NCBI GenBank assembly: GCA_037903475.1
Contig: JBAJFG010000013.1
Span: 496,001 to 560,000 of the forward strand
Length of the DNA stretch: 64,000 bases
Source: Ancylostoma caninum
Taxonomy: Eukaryota > Nematoda > Chromadorea > Rhabditida > Ancylostomatidae
Direction of reading: 5' to 3'
The position numbers were made by a program, and so were the translations under genes. Positions 27,601-37,055 of this stretch are shown piece by piece; within the stretch, counting starts at the first letter, position 1, and every line of letters begins with the position of its first letter. The notes under the pieces were generated by a model. That model saw only the letters and a list, made by a program, of their open reading frames with translations, searched no databases and was not told the DNA's origin.

Positions 27601-30130
27601 TTCTGTGAGCTAATAGACTGTAGGCACGATTGAACAGTGGATAAGCTTCCTAGTTTGTAGCCATTAGGCAAGGTGACCATCTTCTTGTTATGTCCCTCGA
27701 TCTCACTGAGCTGAGGATAAACGAAGCTTATTAGTTTCATCAAATACTGTTAACAGCCATCAAGCTGCAGATTGCCTGACTCAACAAGTAAACACTGGTA
27801 GAGCTGCAGCGCTCTCATTGGTTGAAAGGAGCTACAGTAACATCCTAGCATGTGGTAAACAAAAGTACACAGCTTCTAGTAGGATGAAATATAGTTCAAA
27901 AATAACCTTAATCGCATGTGAAACCTGCAGCTACAGTGGTCGAAGACCTATCCCAAAAGGAAGTCCATGTCCATCGTCTAGTGCGTAGTCGGCTTTTTTT
28001 CATCTCCGATTGTGCGGTACCTATATCTTTAATCATCGTAATACGGGCGGATGAGAGAAGCATAGTAACCGATTCCCTCAGTGAAAGCAACTGCGCTATG
28101 TCAGCTACAGTACCTTCCCAGCATGCGGTAAACAAAAGTACCCGTCAGTCTCTACGCCATATGATCTAAAAATAACTTCAATCACACAAAAATCCGCATC
28201 TACAGTATCCGCAGAACTATTTCGGGATGGAGTTCACGCCCAGCGTCTTGCGCGTAATCGGCTTTTGCTTATCCCACTTCATGCGTGGAAATTTAGCGCT
28301 TCTGTTCTTCTTACCCAGTAAAATACGAGGCAGCTTAAAAACTCGAGTAAACAATTCTCTTAATGAGAACGCAGCCGCGATTATCAGAGTTGCAGAAGTC
28401 GAGGTACTAAGGTAAATCTCCTCCACGTGCCTATGCTCATCTGCGCAAACATGCCTTATACTATATTTAGCCACAGACATAAGTTCTGCGTGTGGACAGT
28501 CTCATCCGCAAAAACACTTTCGCGATCCATTCATATAGGGTGGCTGAGAAGTATTGGCAAAACTCCATATTGCCAAAAGTATATGCTCCTGGATGACGTT
28601 TTTTGGATAAAACAATTTTCCAAATAACAGCCCGGATACAATTTCTTCAAACTCTCCTTTACTTTAATACAAGCGTTAAACAAGCGATCGCAGAAAGGCA
28701 GTGCGCCACCGCTTACCGCCACCTGGTTTGTCTCCATCTCTGTGAGCTCAACCAGTCCAAAAAGAGGACTCTCTTGCTTATTAACATCTCATCGAACTAG
28801 CCGGAATGAATTCGACTGGGTCACAATCGGCACTGCTCCAGCGTCTTTCATCCTTCGCTAAAGAGGACTCAGGCACATGGAGGTCAACGATACATAGTTA
28901 AAGGCAGTGTGTCACCTCGTTTCGGGAGCTAAAAATATCAGCAGACTCTAGACCTCTTCGTCATGCTGATTCCAAAGATGTACGTCAAAGCTCATAAAAA
29001 TGACGAAAACCCTGTTTTGGGAGGGTCCGAAAGTGCAGTTCACGGACCAGCTGGGTGGAGCGGTGCGTGAATGTGCTGACTGCCCGCCACGTCTGCCGCA
29101 TTGGCCAACACGTCTAGACGTGTCCGATCGATGAGATCAACGGCTTCACGCGTCCACTCGGCTCGACAAACTGTTACAAATCCCGTCCCGAAAAACATTT
29201 AAAAAGGGTTTAAAGACCTTTTCGTAACATTTTAGGTATACCGTTGGATTCAGCGTTTCGAGTAGATTCAGAATCTGGTAAAAGCCCAGACACGAAAACG
29301 AGGTGACACACTGCCTTTAAGTCAGTGTCGATTTTTTCTATCCAACCATTTTGTGAGTCGATAGAACGAAATCAATTTAGGCTAGCATTATTGAGGTGAT
29401 ATCGAATATCTAAATTGATTAGATTAGATAATAGACTTCCAGGCAGACTGTTCAAATCTTGATCAGTATTCTGACTCCAATTTCTTTTCCTCAGTTTTCA
29501 GCCATTTAAGATAATCGATCATTTTTGAGTTTCCGTTTATTCACGCTTATCCATACCATATATTCATGGTCAGAAGTTCAGTTGAAAAACTGATAAATTA
29601 AGTTGCACATAATTTGAGTAAGTATACCCAGTTATCGGTTTCAAATGTAAAATTGCAGAGGAGGTCGAATTCCTGCGTTGCCAGCTGAAAGGATCGCTAG
29701 TTGACGAGAGTAAACTGCGAGAACAACTCCAAGCCGAGAAGAAAAAATCAAGTGAGCGAAGTGCAATTTATACTAAATTCAAGCGTGCTCACTCATCTAT
29801 TCGATCTCATCGCAGAAGAAAAGTCATTCGTTCTGCTTGACGATGAAATATATTGTCGAACCATATGGGTATTTGAGTGGTCCTCTTATAGAAAGTTTGA
29901 GAAGAAGGAAATTCTGAATCTATCAACAGGGATATTCCCACTCAAAAACTCATGCCAGACTATGATAAAATGTCAGCAAAATTCAGTTAATCGATTGCAC
30001 CATAGCACAGCCAATAATTTCAGATATCTATTTCCGTCGTTATTGCAAAGCAAGACGCGAAATGATCTTACTGAAAGAGCAGATCTCCGAAACACGTGGC
30101 AGTTCGGCGAACTCTAACTCAAACAGCTGA
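9542..30130 (+). CDS. Dachshund-family transcriptional co-regulator (DAC-1)
   Basis: Exons: 9542-9656, 22871-23007, 23066-23167, 23353-23459, 23514-23587, 23978-24161, 26578-26707, 26771-26933, 29659-29751, 30024-30130. They join in phase to 404 codons including TGA, giving 403 residues. Residues about 61-162 are the SKI/SNO/DAC (DACHbox-N) domain, with family words MLCLPQVYELFLK, VGGLHTVYTKLKRL, IICNVEQ, AIQPGVNRCKL and RPGRPPKR. A nine-residue glutamine run and a low-complexity linker follow, then a charged coiled-coil C-terminus (about 316-395) matching the position of DACHbox-C. Dachshund proteins are nuclear co-regulators that bind DNA or partner factors; in C. elegans dac-1 acts in thermosensory AFD neurons (family knowledge). 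The protein is shorter than fly or vertebrate Dachshund. All introns begin GT and end AG. The family is near certain; exon 1 rests on phase and splice signals, not homology. Confidence 0.92.
10941..11033 (+). mobile_element. Left-end fragment of a TTAA-type element
   Basis: TTGAGGCAGTGTCTCACCTC, followed by GATTCTGGACC and CGCTGATTC, parallels the left end of the element at 28898-29320. The bases just before, CTGCCTTTGA, look like the right end of another element of the group sharing the same tetranucleotide, so two element ends seem to abut. Confidence 0.45.
13839..14538. mobile_element. Probable TTAA-type element, 700 bp
   Basis: The left end TTAAAGGCAGCACCCACGAA and the right end, reversed as TTAAAGGCAACACCTACGAT, are imperfect inverted repeats carrying TTAA on both sides. 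The interior has short unassigned frames only. It is related by its ends to the copies at 25137, 27124 and 31970. Confidence 0.55.
22871..23587 (+). CDS. dac-1 exons 2-5: SKI/SNO/DAC domain
   Basis: These four small exons (22871-23007, 23066-23167, 23353-23459, 23514-23587) encode residues 39-178 and contain the whole conserved domain. The exon 3 product, including FLKNMVGGLHTVYTKLKRLD, is nearly identical to the Dachshund consensus. Exon 4 gives AIQPGVNRCKLIAATDF and the DDCTN motif, and exon 5 gives the RPGRPPKR signature at the domain end. The first three introns are short (58, 185 and 54 bp) with clear acceptors. The conservation identifies the gene without ambiguity. Confidence 0.95.
23652..23882. 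mobile_element. Short TIR element in dac-1 intron 5
   Basis: The left end reads AGACTGTTAGCC, then GACTTTGTCTGCAATTACGA. The right end, reversed, reads CAGTCTGGTAGC, then GACTTTGTCCGCAATTACGA. About 40 bp of each end pair imperfectly and the body is non-coding. A second copy at 26961-27619 carries an internal insertion. No superfamily can be assigned. Confidence 0.7.
23978..24161 (+). CDS. dac-1 exon 6: polyglutamine and Q/L-rich linker
   Basis: Codes for residues 179-240. It opens with nine consecutive glutamines (CAG, seven CAA, CAG), then a Ser/Gly-rich part and LNPLFLGQFLPQFSAQQLLV, a hydrophobic/glutamine stretch typical of transcriptional co-regulators. The acceptor is TTTGCAG and the donor GTGGGT. 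An alternative donor eight bases downstream would change the frame. The CAA-rich repeat could vary in length between individuals. Confidence 0.82.
24162..26577 (+). other. dac-1 intron 6
   Basis: This 2.4-kb intron contains a C homopolymer at 25031-25049, an orphan right end of a TTAA-type element ending near 25103, and the full element at 25137-26295. I see no additional exon. Confidence 0.6.
25137..26295. mobile_element. TTAA-flanked non-autonomous element, 1.16 kb
   Basis: Bounded by TTAA at 25137-25140 and 26292-26295. The left end AGGCAGCACCCACGGAAATT and the right end, reversed as AGGCAGCACCCACGGGAACT, are inverted repeats. The interior aligns by eye with the copy at 31970-32724, sharing words such as GCAAAACAGCTGATTC and AAAAACTAGATG. 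No transposase frame is visible. TTAA duplication is the hallmark of piggyBac-type insertion, but the TIR is not one I can name. Confidence 0.78.
26578..26933 (+). CDS. dac-1 exons 7-8: linker and start of coiled coil
   Basis: Exon 7 (26578-26707) encodes an acidic, serine-rich linker including APLNLSKTNPNSETSDND. Exon 8 (26771-26933) encodes a Ser/Asn-rich run and then KIISLIDMASEHFKQQMESI, the start of the C-terminal helix. Acceptors are ATTTTCAG and TTTCTAG. Phases close exactly with exons 6 and 9. The helical start corresponds in position to DACHbox-C of Dachshund proteins, though the sequence is divergent. Confidence 0.88.
26961..27619. mobile_element. TIR element carrying a nested insertion
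   Basis: The ends are a long inverted pair: TCTATTAGCTCACAGAAGGC at the left and its near-perfect complement ending at 27619. Both ends then continue with GACTTTGTCTGCAA or GACTTTGTCCGCAA. It matches the uninterrupted copy at 23652-23882 on both sides of a 430-bp insert at 27124-27553. The order of events is therefore clear: this element was already present when the inner one landed. It lies in dac-1 intron 8. Confidence 0.75.
27124..27553. mobile_element. Inner TTAA-type element
   Basis: Bounded by TTAA at 27124-27127 and 27550-27553, with ends AGGCAGCACTCACGGAAATT and its near complement. Because the surrounding element has an empty homologue at 23652-23882, this insertion gives the best evidence in the window that the group inserts at TTAA and duplicates it. 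The interior is non-coding. Confidence 0.8.
28898..29320. mobile_element. TTAA-flanked element with GGCAGTGTGTCACC ends
   Basis: TTAA occurs at 28898-28901 and 29317-29320. The left end AGGCAGTGTGTCACCTCGTT and the right end AACGAGGTGACACACTGCCT are exact inverted repeats over 20 bp. The centre contains the perfect 16-bp palindrome ACACGTCTAGACGTGT. A truncated copy lies at 2831-3058 and a left-end fragment at 10941-11033. It lies in dac-1 intron 8 and is non-coding. Confidence 0.8.
29659..30130 (+). CDS. dac-1 exons 9-10: coiled-coil C-terminus and stop
   Basis: Exon 9 (29659-29751) encodes EEVEFLRCQLKGSLVDESKL and a following lysine/glutamate-rich helix. Exon 10 (30024-30130) encodes IYFRRYCKARREMILLKEQ and ends in a Ser/Asn-rich tail before TGA at 30128-30130. 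Heptad-like spacing of Leu and charged residues supports a coiled coil. The final phase matches exactly. An AG at 29814 could in theory start another exon, but its frame gives no family-like sequence. Confidence 0.87.
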
Positions 30131-30560
30131 ACCAATCCAGGAAGTCCTATTTGCCTTGGTGCAACTAAGACTTCGCATCCAGATCTGCAGTGGATATGAA
30201 CTCCTACTACATGAAGATAACATTAATAACGGCTGTATCAAAATCATCTATGTTGGCCAGATAAGACCAGGTTGTCCGCTAGTACACTGATCATGACCAT
30301 TGTTCAAGAATCATTGTTCATTTTACGACTACGGAACCACCCGCGTTAGAATATTCTTTTTGAATTTTTTCCCGGGACATCTGCCAAGGAATGCGAGAGT
30401 ATTATTCACGGAGTACTGTCCCTTGAACATTCATGTGACTAAATCGTAAAAATCAAGAGATGCTCCCCCCACTTTCTGGCCGACTTGTTATGGTCCCAAA
30501 CCTCACTCTGTGAGAACGAAAAGGGCAGAGAGAATTGTTACATTCACGGATCACTGGAAG

Positions 30561-31051
30561 TAAAGTCCTTACGCGCAATCGGCGGAAAATTTTCGAGCGC
30601 GCCCAGCATGGGGTGCGTGGGCGGCGCGGCCGTCTTGTTGCAACGGTCCCTCGCCGTTCATCAGATTTTAGGCCCAGTGAGTGCTTTTCCTCCATTTTTT
30701 CGTTGATTGGAGTTTATCTGAAGGTGTGAGGCCTGTGGCTGACCGATGTCGACCGGCCGGCCCCGCATGCCTCATAAAAACAATAAAAACAAGCGTTTGG
30801 GGACTGCATAGGGAAAATGTGCAAAATAAGAAGCATGTGGGGCCGTTCGATCGATATCGGTCAGTCGGTCAGCCATAGGCCTCACAGCTTCAGATAAACT
30901 TCAGTTAAAGAAAAAATGAAAGAAAAACACTCACCTGGGCCAAGAATCTGATGAACGACTGGGGACTGCTGCTACAAGAGGACCGCGCCGCGCACGCGCC
31001 GCATGCTGGGCGCGCTCAAAAGTTTTCTGCCGATTGCGCGTAAGGACTTTA
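30561..31051. mobile_element. Long palindromic element beside dac-1
   Basis: TAAAGTCCTTACGCGCAATC at 30561 is mirrored by GATTGCGCGTAAGGACTTTA ending at 31051. The two arms, roughly 30561-30776 and 30829-31051, are imperfect reverse complements over more than 200 bp, with a loop of about 50 bp. It begins 430 bp after the dac-1 stop. If the dac-1 3' UTR runs to the AATAAA at 31614, the mRNA would contain this hairpin. No coding capacity is seen. Confidence 0.8.
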
Positions 31052-31613
31052 ATAGCTAATGAGCATGTGTGCAGAAACTGCAGAGTTCACCGTTACAAGA
31101 GGGGAGTTGCTATGCTAGGCTAACATATAGTAGGCATCCTGAATCATGTCACTTTCCCAGGATTTCGTTCTCGCAATCTTTGGCACCCAACAGTTTCTTC
31201 TCTGCTTTTATTCTCACATTTTTCATTCTCACATAACATTCGAGGCAATCTCGTTACAATCACTTCGGCGACATCGAGGATCATGAAACGGTTAATGGCT
31301 GATTACTCTAGACTCTTTAACTAAAGCATAGACTACGTATTTGATTCTTTGTTCACAGCAGCGCAAATGTACTTTATGTTACGTTGTATTGTTGATGTTC
31401 TCATATGTGTCGTGCGTTGTTCCTACTGTTCAATCGATTTTAATTTGTATTGAAATTCGAATGATTATGCTACAGAGTGTATCCGTAGTCGGGTTAGAAG
31501 TGTCTAACTTATTTTCAAAACATATATTGGTGGATATTCCATTCCTGTTAATTGATTGTTTGCTGTTATTGATGGCGTAACCAATCCATATCATTGTATA
31601 GATGTTATCCTCG

Positions 31614-31619
31614 AATAAA
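31614..31619 (+). terminator. Candidate poly(A) signal for dac-1
   Basis: AATAAA lies about 1.5 kb after the dac-1 stop in AT-rich sequence. AATAAA-like words inside the palindrome near 30781 are alternatives. I chose this one because no further gene on this strand lies between, but transcript ends cannot be seen in the sequence. Confidence 0.3.
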
Positions 31620-31969
31620 GATGCAATAGAGTTGTTGGCAAAGGAGTAATTCTATGAATTTTCAATTGATTCTACGAACTCATTCACCACAAGATTGTCA
31701 TATCAACTTGTTCCTGTATTCCAAAATGTGGCTTTCATGGAGAAAATGGGTATTCTTTTGTGTCGAAGTATCATCGTGTGTTCAATGACCCTTTATGGAA
31801 TGAGGATACAATAGCCAACTGGTATGGACTGCTTCTTGATGTGACAAGCGTGGCAGTGGTAGCAATAGCTCGTAAGTTACCGGTTGATCGGTTTCTCACC
31901 TTTCAAATATGTTTGGCACAAAGTCCAGTTAGAAATTGGACTTGTTGTATAGCGCAAATTTGAAGTCAT

Positions 31970-32724
31970 TGAAGGCAGCACCCGGAAATTTTCGTTTCAC
32001 ATATCTCAGCGTTTTCTGATATTGTCGAGACTGCTCAACATTTTCATGAAGCTAACACGTTCCACCAGCAGCGGAACACACCTTTTAAAAGCGTATTGTT
32101 CGGTATGCGTGCAACAGGTGTGGTCGAGTTGCACGAGCCATGGATGAGGACCGATATCAAGAGATCGATAAAGGCGCATTTTTCACCAGCTGGATTATCG
32201 CGCAATCACTTATCTTTTTCTGAACAGCAGTCTTTCCGCACTTTCTCAGAAGAAATAATAATTGGAAAAGGTATTTGAATCAATAAATGTGTTACATGGA
32301 AATCAAAACCTCATGAAGTTCCCTAATGAAGGAATAGTGATTATAAAACGAAATTTTGGCAAAAACTAGATGAAACAATAGTCAAGGAGGTAGAAACACG
32401 TAAAATGCTAGTAGAAAAGGGTCTCGGGGTGCAAAAACGTTACAGAAAAAGAACTAAAACGACCCACAGTGGAAAAAGTGCGATAATTTTTACCGACGAA
32501 TGTCGCAAAACAGCTGATTCCATTGCGTTTGGGGCAACAAATGAAAGACACGACACGAACGGTAACTCGTCCGAAGTTATCGCCATCACTTAGGAATACT
32601 TGTTAAAGAGCTGAACGCAGAGTGTTTTCGATGCTCGTTTTGTACGAGAACTATCCCCGTTGTGCCAAAATTGCTAGAAAATAAAAATCTTGGTTGCGAA
32701 TATTTCCGTGGGTGCTGCCTTCAA
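31970..32724. mobile_element. Diverged copy of the 25137-26295 element
   Basis: The left end AGGCAGCACCCGGAAATTTT and the right end TTTCCGTGGGTGCTGCCT are inverted repeats, flanked by TTGA and TCAA, probably decayed TTAA. Interior words shared with 25137-26295 include a GTGTGGTCG-GTTGCACG block near the left and GCAAAACAGCTGATTC near the right. At 755 bp it is shorter, so either copy may carry indels. Confidence 0.72.
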
Positions 32725-33774
32725 AATAAGACAAATTTACATAGACAACTAGCTGATGGGGATGATGCCTCAATCGTTCTTTTTTTCAAGTGAAGATTGT
32801 ATTCTGGTTCTAAAAGAATCAGATTCACATCTCTCCATAGGTCATGGGAAGTGCGCAACTGTCAAGAGTGAATAAAAAACCGACCCTGGAATGGTCCTGC
32901 CATTTGCCAGCGTTACAGGTCGTAGCATTACTTGACTCCAAACGTACTACTTTAGTTCCACCTAATCCTCTCAGTATTCTTTGACAAACGTGGCTGCCTC
33001 CGAGAATGTCCCATTAGATTGTCGCAAAACTATTCAATGCCCATTTTCCTCAAATTGAAATCGGCGCTGTGTTGAAACGCTTTCCATAGAAATGTTCTGT
33101 ACTACTCCTAAATATAAAAAGAGTTTACCGATAATCGCGGCCGTGTTCCTACTGCTATGCTCCACAAACTCGAGAGTATGAACTCCAAAGTGATCATTTT
33201 GCGATCTCGGTCAAGCTTTCGGCGCTTCCTGGAATAGATTGATTTTTGATGAAGCTGATCACCCTCCTTCCAACCTTCTCTATCACAGCCCAGGTCACCA
33301 GAGTGGCGGTTAAAGTTTACATACTGTTCTTTCACGGAAAACCCCGCTAAGATCGCGGAGTGCAAACCCTGCTAAGATTGCAATGCATTCTCGACTTCGT
33401 TGATCAAAGCGTGACGAAGATGAATTCGATCATCTATGCGTCTCTTCATTGTATTAACATTTATTTATTTAGTGTAGATGTACAAGTACACGCAATAGCC
33501 AGACATACACGATCAAAGTACGAGTAATTTAATAAGCTCATTCAGTTAACTCCATTTGTTGAACGATACTCGAGATTGTTATTTTTTTTTATTCCTTGCA
33601 GGCCAACGTCTCAGCGCTGCGTCCCCTTCTTCAATGCCTGAACAAAGGTTAGCGCTTGATTTACGAATTTGTGCTGTTTTCGTATGGTTGAAAGATAAGG
33701 CTTCGAAATTTCGGCTTTGCCTGCCAATGCACTTGATCTCGTGTAGTATATGAATTGTAAAGTCCTTTTAGGCG

Positions 33775-33821
33775 CTGAAGAAGGCGACGTAGCGCCGAAA
33801 CTTTGACCTATGAGGAATAAA
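33775..33821 (+). other. Hammerhead-core-like motif before a poly(A) signal
   Basis: CTGAAGA at 33775-33781 fits the hammerhead core CUGANGA. GGCG (33783-33786) pairs with CGCC (33793-33796) as a candidate stem II, and GAAA follows at 33797-33800. One extra A sits between the core and the stem, and I could not establish stems I and III or a cleavage triplet. AATAAA lies at 33816-33821. Such motifs are known at the ends of some Penelope-like retroelements, which is one explanation; chance is another. Confidence 0.25.
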
Positions 33822-36166
33822 AGAATTTAACAATTTCGAGTATCGTTTAACAAATGGACTTGAATGGATTAGCATGCCGAGATTGAATGACAGCAGCTCA
33901 TGAAGCTCATTGAGTCATTTCAGAAAAAGAGAATTTCTCAGGAATACGTTAGTACGCATACGCAATAGTTTGTTGGGAGTCGGGACAAACTCTCTTCGTA
34001 AAAAACTTCATTTGGATCTGAGTTCTAGCTGTGGCGCTCGAAAGCCCGAGTGGAGCTCCTCTTTTTTCGGATAAATAATACTGAAAAACTCATTGGGATC
34101 AAGCCTGATCAATCTCTTTAGTAATTTGTATAGAAGTAATATATAGTAATAAATCATTCCACTTTCTTCTCCATTCCAGTGATTTAGGCTGAGGATATTA
34201 CTGGATATTATTCGAATTACGTGTGTGATACCGGAGAATATTACCGTTTATTATATTTGTTTATTTATTCATATTTTGAAGGGTGCACCATGAAAAACGC
34301 TGAAATATATGTGGAATTTCTTCACCCGCTTTGACCCTAGTAATACAAGAAAAGTCTGTCCTAATACGTGTAGGATCGGCGGGTTATTCTCCTTCTACGG
34401 CAGATAAATGAATATATTCCGACATCATTCTCCAGTACACTGAACGCAAATGATGGATCATCGCTAGCAGGGCTTGGACTACCAACTTGACCTATGATAA
34501 ACAAATTCAGCCGGGATCCTAGGCTAACCGAATGGGGTAATGGATCTCAAATGAAGGGGTGAAGGGAGGGTGGTTCGACGGGCTCCGTTCCCCGAAGACT
34601 ATTTGTCACATCTTGAGTGAAAGAAGTCGTGATTTTATTGAGAGATTGGTATCTGTGTTTAACATCCATGCCGCGATTTCAAATTTGATTATGGTTTTAA
34701 AATTTTCAAAATAATATTATTTAAGTTTAATTTTTATAGTGGACAATGTTAATTTACTCCGGTAATTAATTATTTGTATAATAGAAATGTTCCAGAATAA
34801 TCGGCTAGGCCTGTTAGAATTTATACTTTATTTTGTTTTAATTATAATTTTAAATAGTATTTTTTATAATTATAGGCGTGTAGTGCTGAGGGAAAAATTT
34901 TTAATGCACATCGTAATGAACGAAGTTCAGGTATCTTTTTACATAAGAAGGTTTGTCAGAAGATTGATCTTCCACAGCGCTACGTTAAACGATTAACTAG
35001 TCGTTGATCACAACGATTCAATGGGATGAGCTTCTAGCCATTCCGGAGTCTCAGAAAAAAAGTGGCAGAGGCGAGAGGAATAAGAAGAGTCTTTTCAATT
35101 CATCTTCCAGTGAAAGGACAGAAAATCACCTATCTTGTCGTCACCAGTAAAAAAACCCAACATTTGCTGGCTTGGAGTTTTACTTCGAGTCAGGCTATAC
35201 GGTAAGCAAAATTAATGTCATTGACCAGTATTCTAAATCCAAAGCATACATACAACATTAAACAACTAAAGGGCTCAGCATAAGATGGTAACGAATATGG
35301 GTAATCCGAATCTGGGAAAGCTTTATAGGACAGAATGCTGTGTGAAAGCTCCGTGCACACTTCCATTCTTTGCTGTCTCGTTTTTAAGTGGGAGCAGTGT
35401 TCTAGCAGTATTCTACAGGGCTCAAAACTATCGGTAGTGGTTCATCCGTCAGTCAATCGCACCACAGTCCAATCCTAGACCCATCCTTCTACCGCTATCA
35501 CATATGATCACAACAATGTTTAGTCACACCAGATTTGTAGCACTTAAAGAATGTGCAATAGCGTTACTTACAGAGTGATCCAATGTGCTAAAGAGCTGGT
35601 AACAGAAGGCATCAGCTGCATCCGCAGAAAATGTCATTTCGCAAAATTTTCAGCCGAAATAAAACTGGGTGTGGTCGACGTGTGCTGACAAGACGTTTCC
35701 TTCAAATCTCGCGTGACACGAACATTATAGAACCCTCAATTAGAATAGATTTGAGAAAGTAATTGAAGAAGGGCTTTTAAAATGAGAGCGGGCGTCGTCC
35801 GCTCATAACCCGGCAAGAAGGTCCGACAATAGTGCTAGCGAAACATTTTCAAGTCGTCAACTTCAGCCGGTGGCCTATCAACTTGTTCGGCTTCCACTCA
35901 CCTGATCATCTACCTGGGTGGTTCCCAAATGAATGCAAGATAGGAACCACACATAAGCTTTGACGAGCCTAAAGCCGTTTTTCACAAGCGGTCGGGGATG
36001 ATAACGACTACTAGTGGCGTGCCGCAGACAATGCCTTCTCGATAAGTCTCAAGTGCCTATATCAAAAATGTTTCACTAACATTCGAAATCGAAATTGGAT
36101 AGTTATTCCTACAAGAGTAGTTAAGGTTCCCTCTTAGAAATCTCCCTGAAACTATAGCTTCCTCGT

Positions 36167-37055
36167 TTAGAACGTTGAATTTTTCTGGTACCTGTGATTT
36201 TGCCCACCATGTAATTGTGGCAACACATAAGATTTGAAAAGACGGCCTAATGTTTCTGGAACATTTCCGGACATAAAGAAGAATGTTTGTGTGGCTTCCG
36301 ATACGATGGGATCAATGTGCTTAGAACACTTTGGTTCATGATCCACGAGAGCCCGGAGATTTTCCATGCATACAAGGAGTGGGTCTTCTACAACGTACAT
36401 AGTTTTTAGCGGGGATTCCCCCCCCCCTGAGTGAAGCACCTCGATTTTTGTAAACCTGAAAGGTAATTCATTGCCGTTAGATCATCTATCCCTACGCTCG
36501 GTAGGCGCTGTCAGTACTGATTGCATATCTGCTGCATCCTGTACACTTAACTAGCACAGACTTTGATGTCATCAGCAAATAACTTGATTTGAAAAACCGT
36601 AGTGATCTCAAGTAAGGATGGCAGATCGCAAGTGAATCCAAGGAAGAGTAGTAGAGAAAGCACTCCTCCCTGTGGTATACCACCAAGACAGCGATGATTC
36701 TCGGAGAAATAGTTACCAACTTCACCCATGGAATGTCTGTCGACTAAAAATGGTACTAGCCGTCGTAGTAGATCACCATTCACGAGGAGATTTCTCAGTT
36801 CCAGCAGCAAAATGTGACGGTTGATTTCGTCGAATGCTTTTGATAGATAAAAAAAGGTCAACGGCTCATTGAGTTGTCCATCGAGCAGTAATGTTGTAGT
36901 GGATGCACCAGATGTAAAGCCTTGATGTTCCTATGGAATGAGTTGATGTTGCCGACCCACTTGCTGACCTTAGGCTGCATAACTTTTTCGACAATACTGA
37001 CAGGTAGTGAATTGCTGCGTATCGCTCTTAAAGGAAGTATCCATGCTCGTTTCAA
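36167..37055 (-). pseudogene. Non-LTR retrotransposon reverse transcriptase, broken
   Basis: Read on the minus strand, successive frames give LSKAFDEINRHILLLELRNL, then GGIPQGGVLSLLLFLGFTCD and LFADDIKV, the order of reverse-transcriptase blocks in Jockey/CR1-like LINEs. A further frame at 36167-36439 gives a LFKSYVLPQL-type segment typical of the region after the catalytic core, and 36858-37055 gives a degraded upstream part. The pieces lie in different frames, so there are several frameshifts. The position of the first catalytic Asp, just before LSKAFD, is Tyr. The FADD motif is intact. This copy cannot be active. Confidence 0.8.

Noticed and set aside
30453..30878. Arg/Pro-rich frames on both strands downstream of dac-1
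   Set aside because: They lie in a GC-rich palindromic element arm; composition, not homology, keeps them open.
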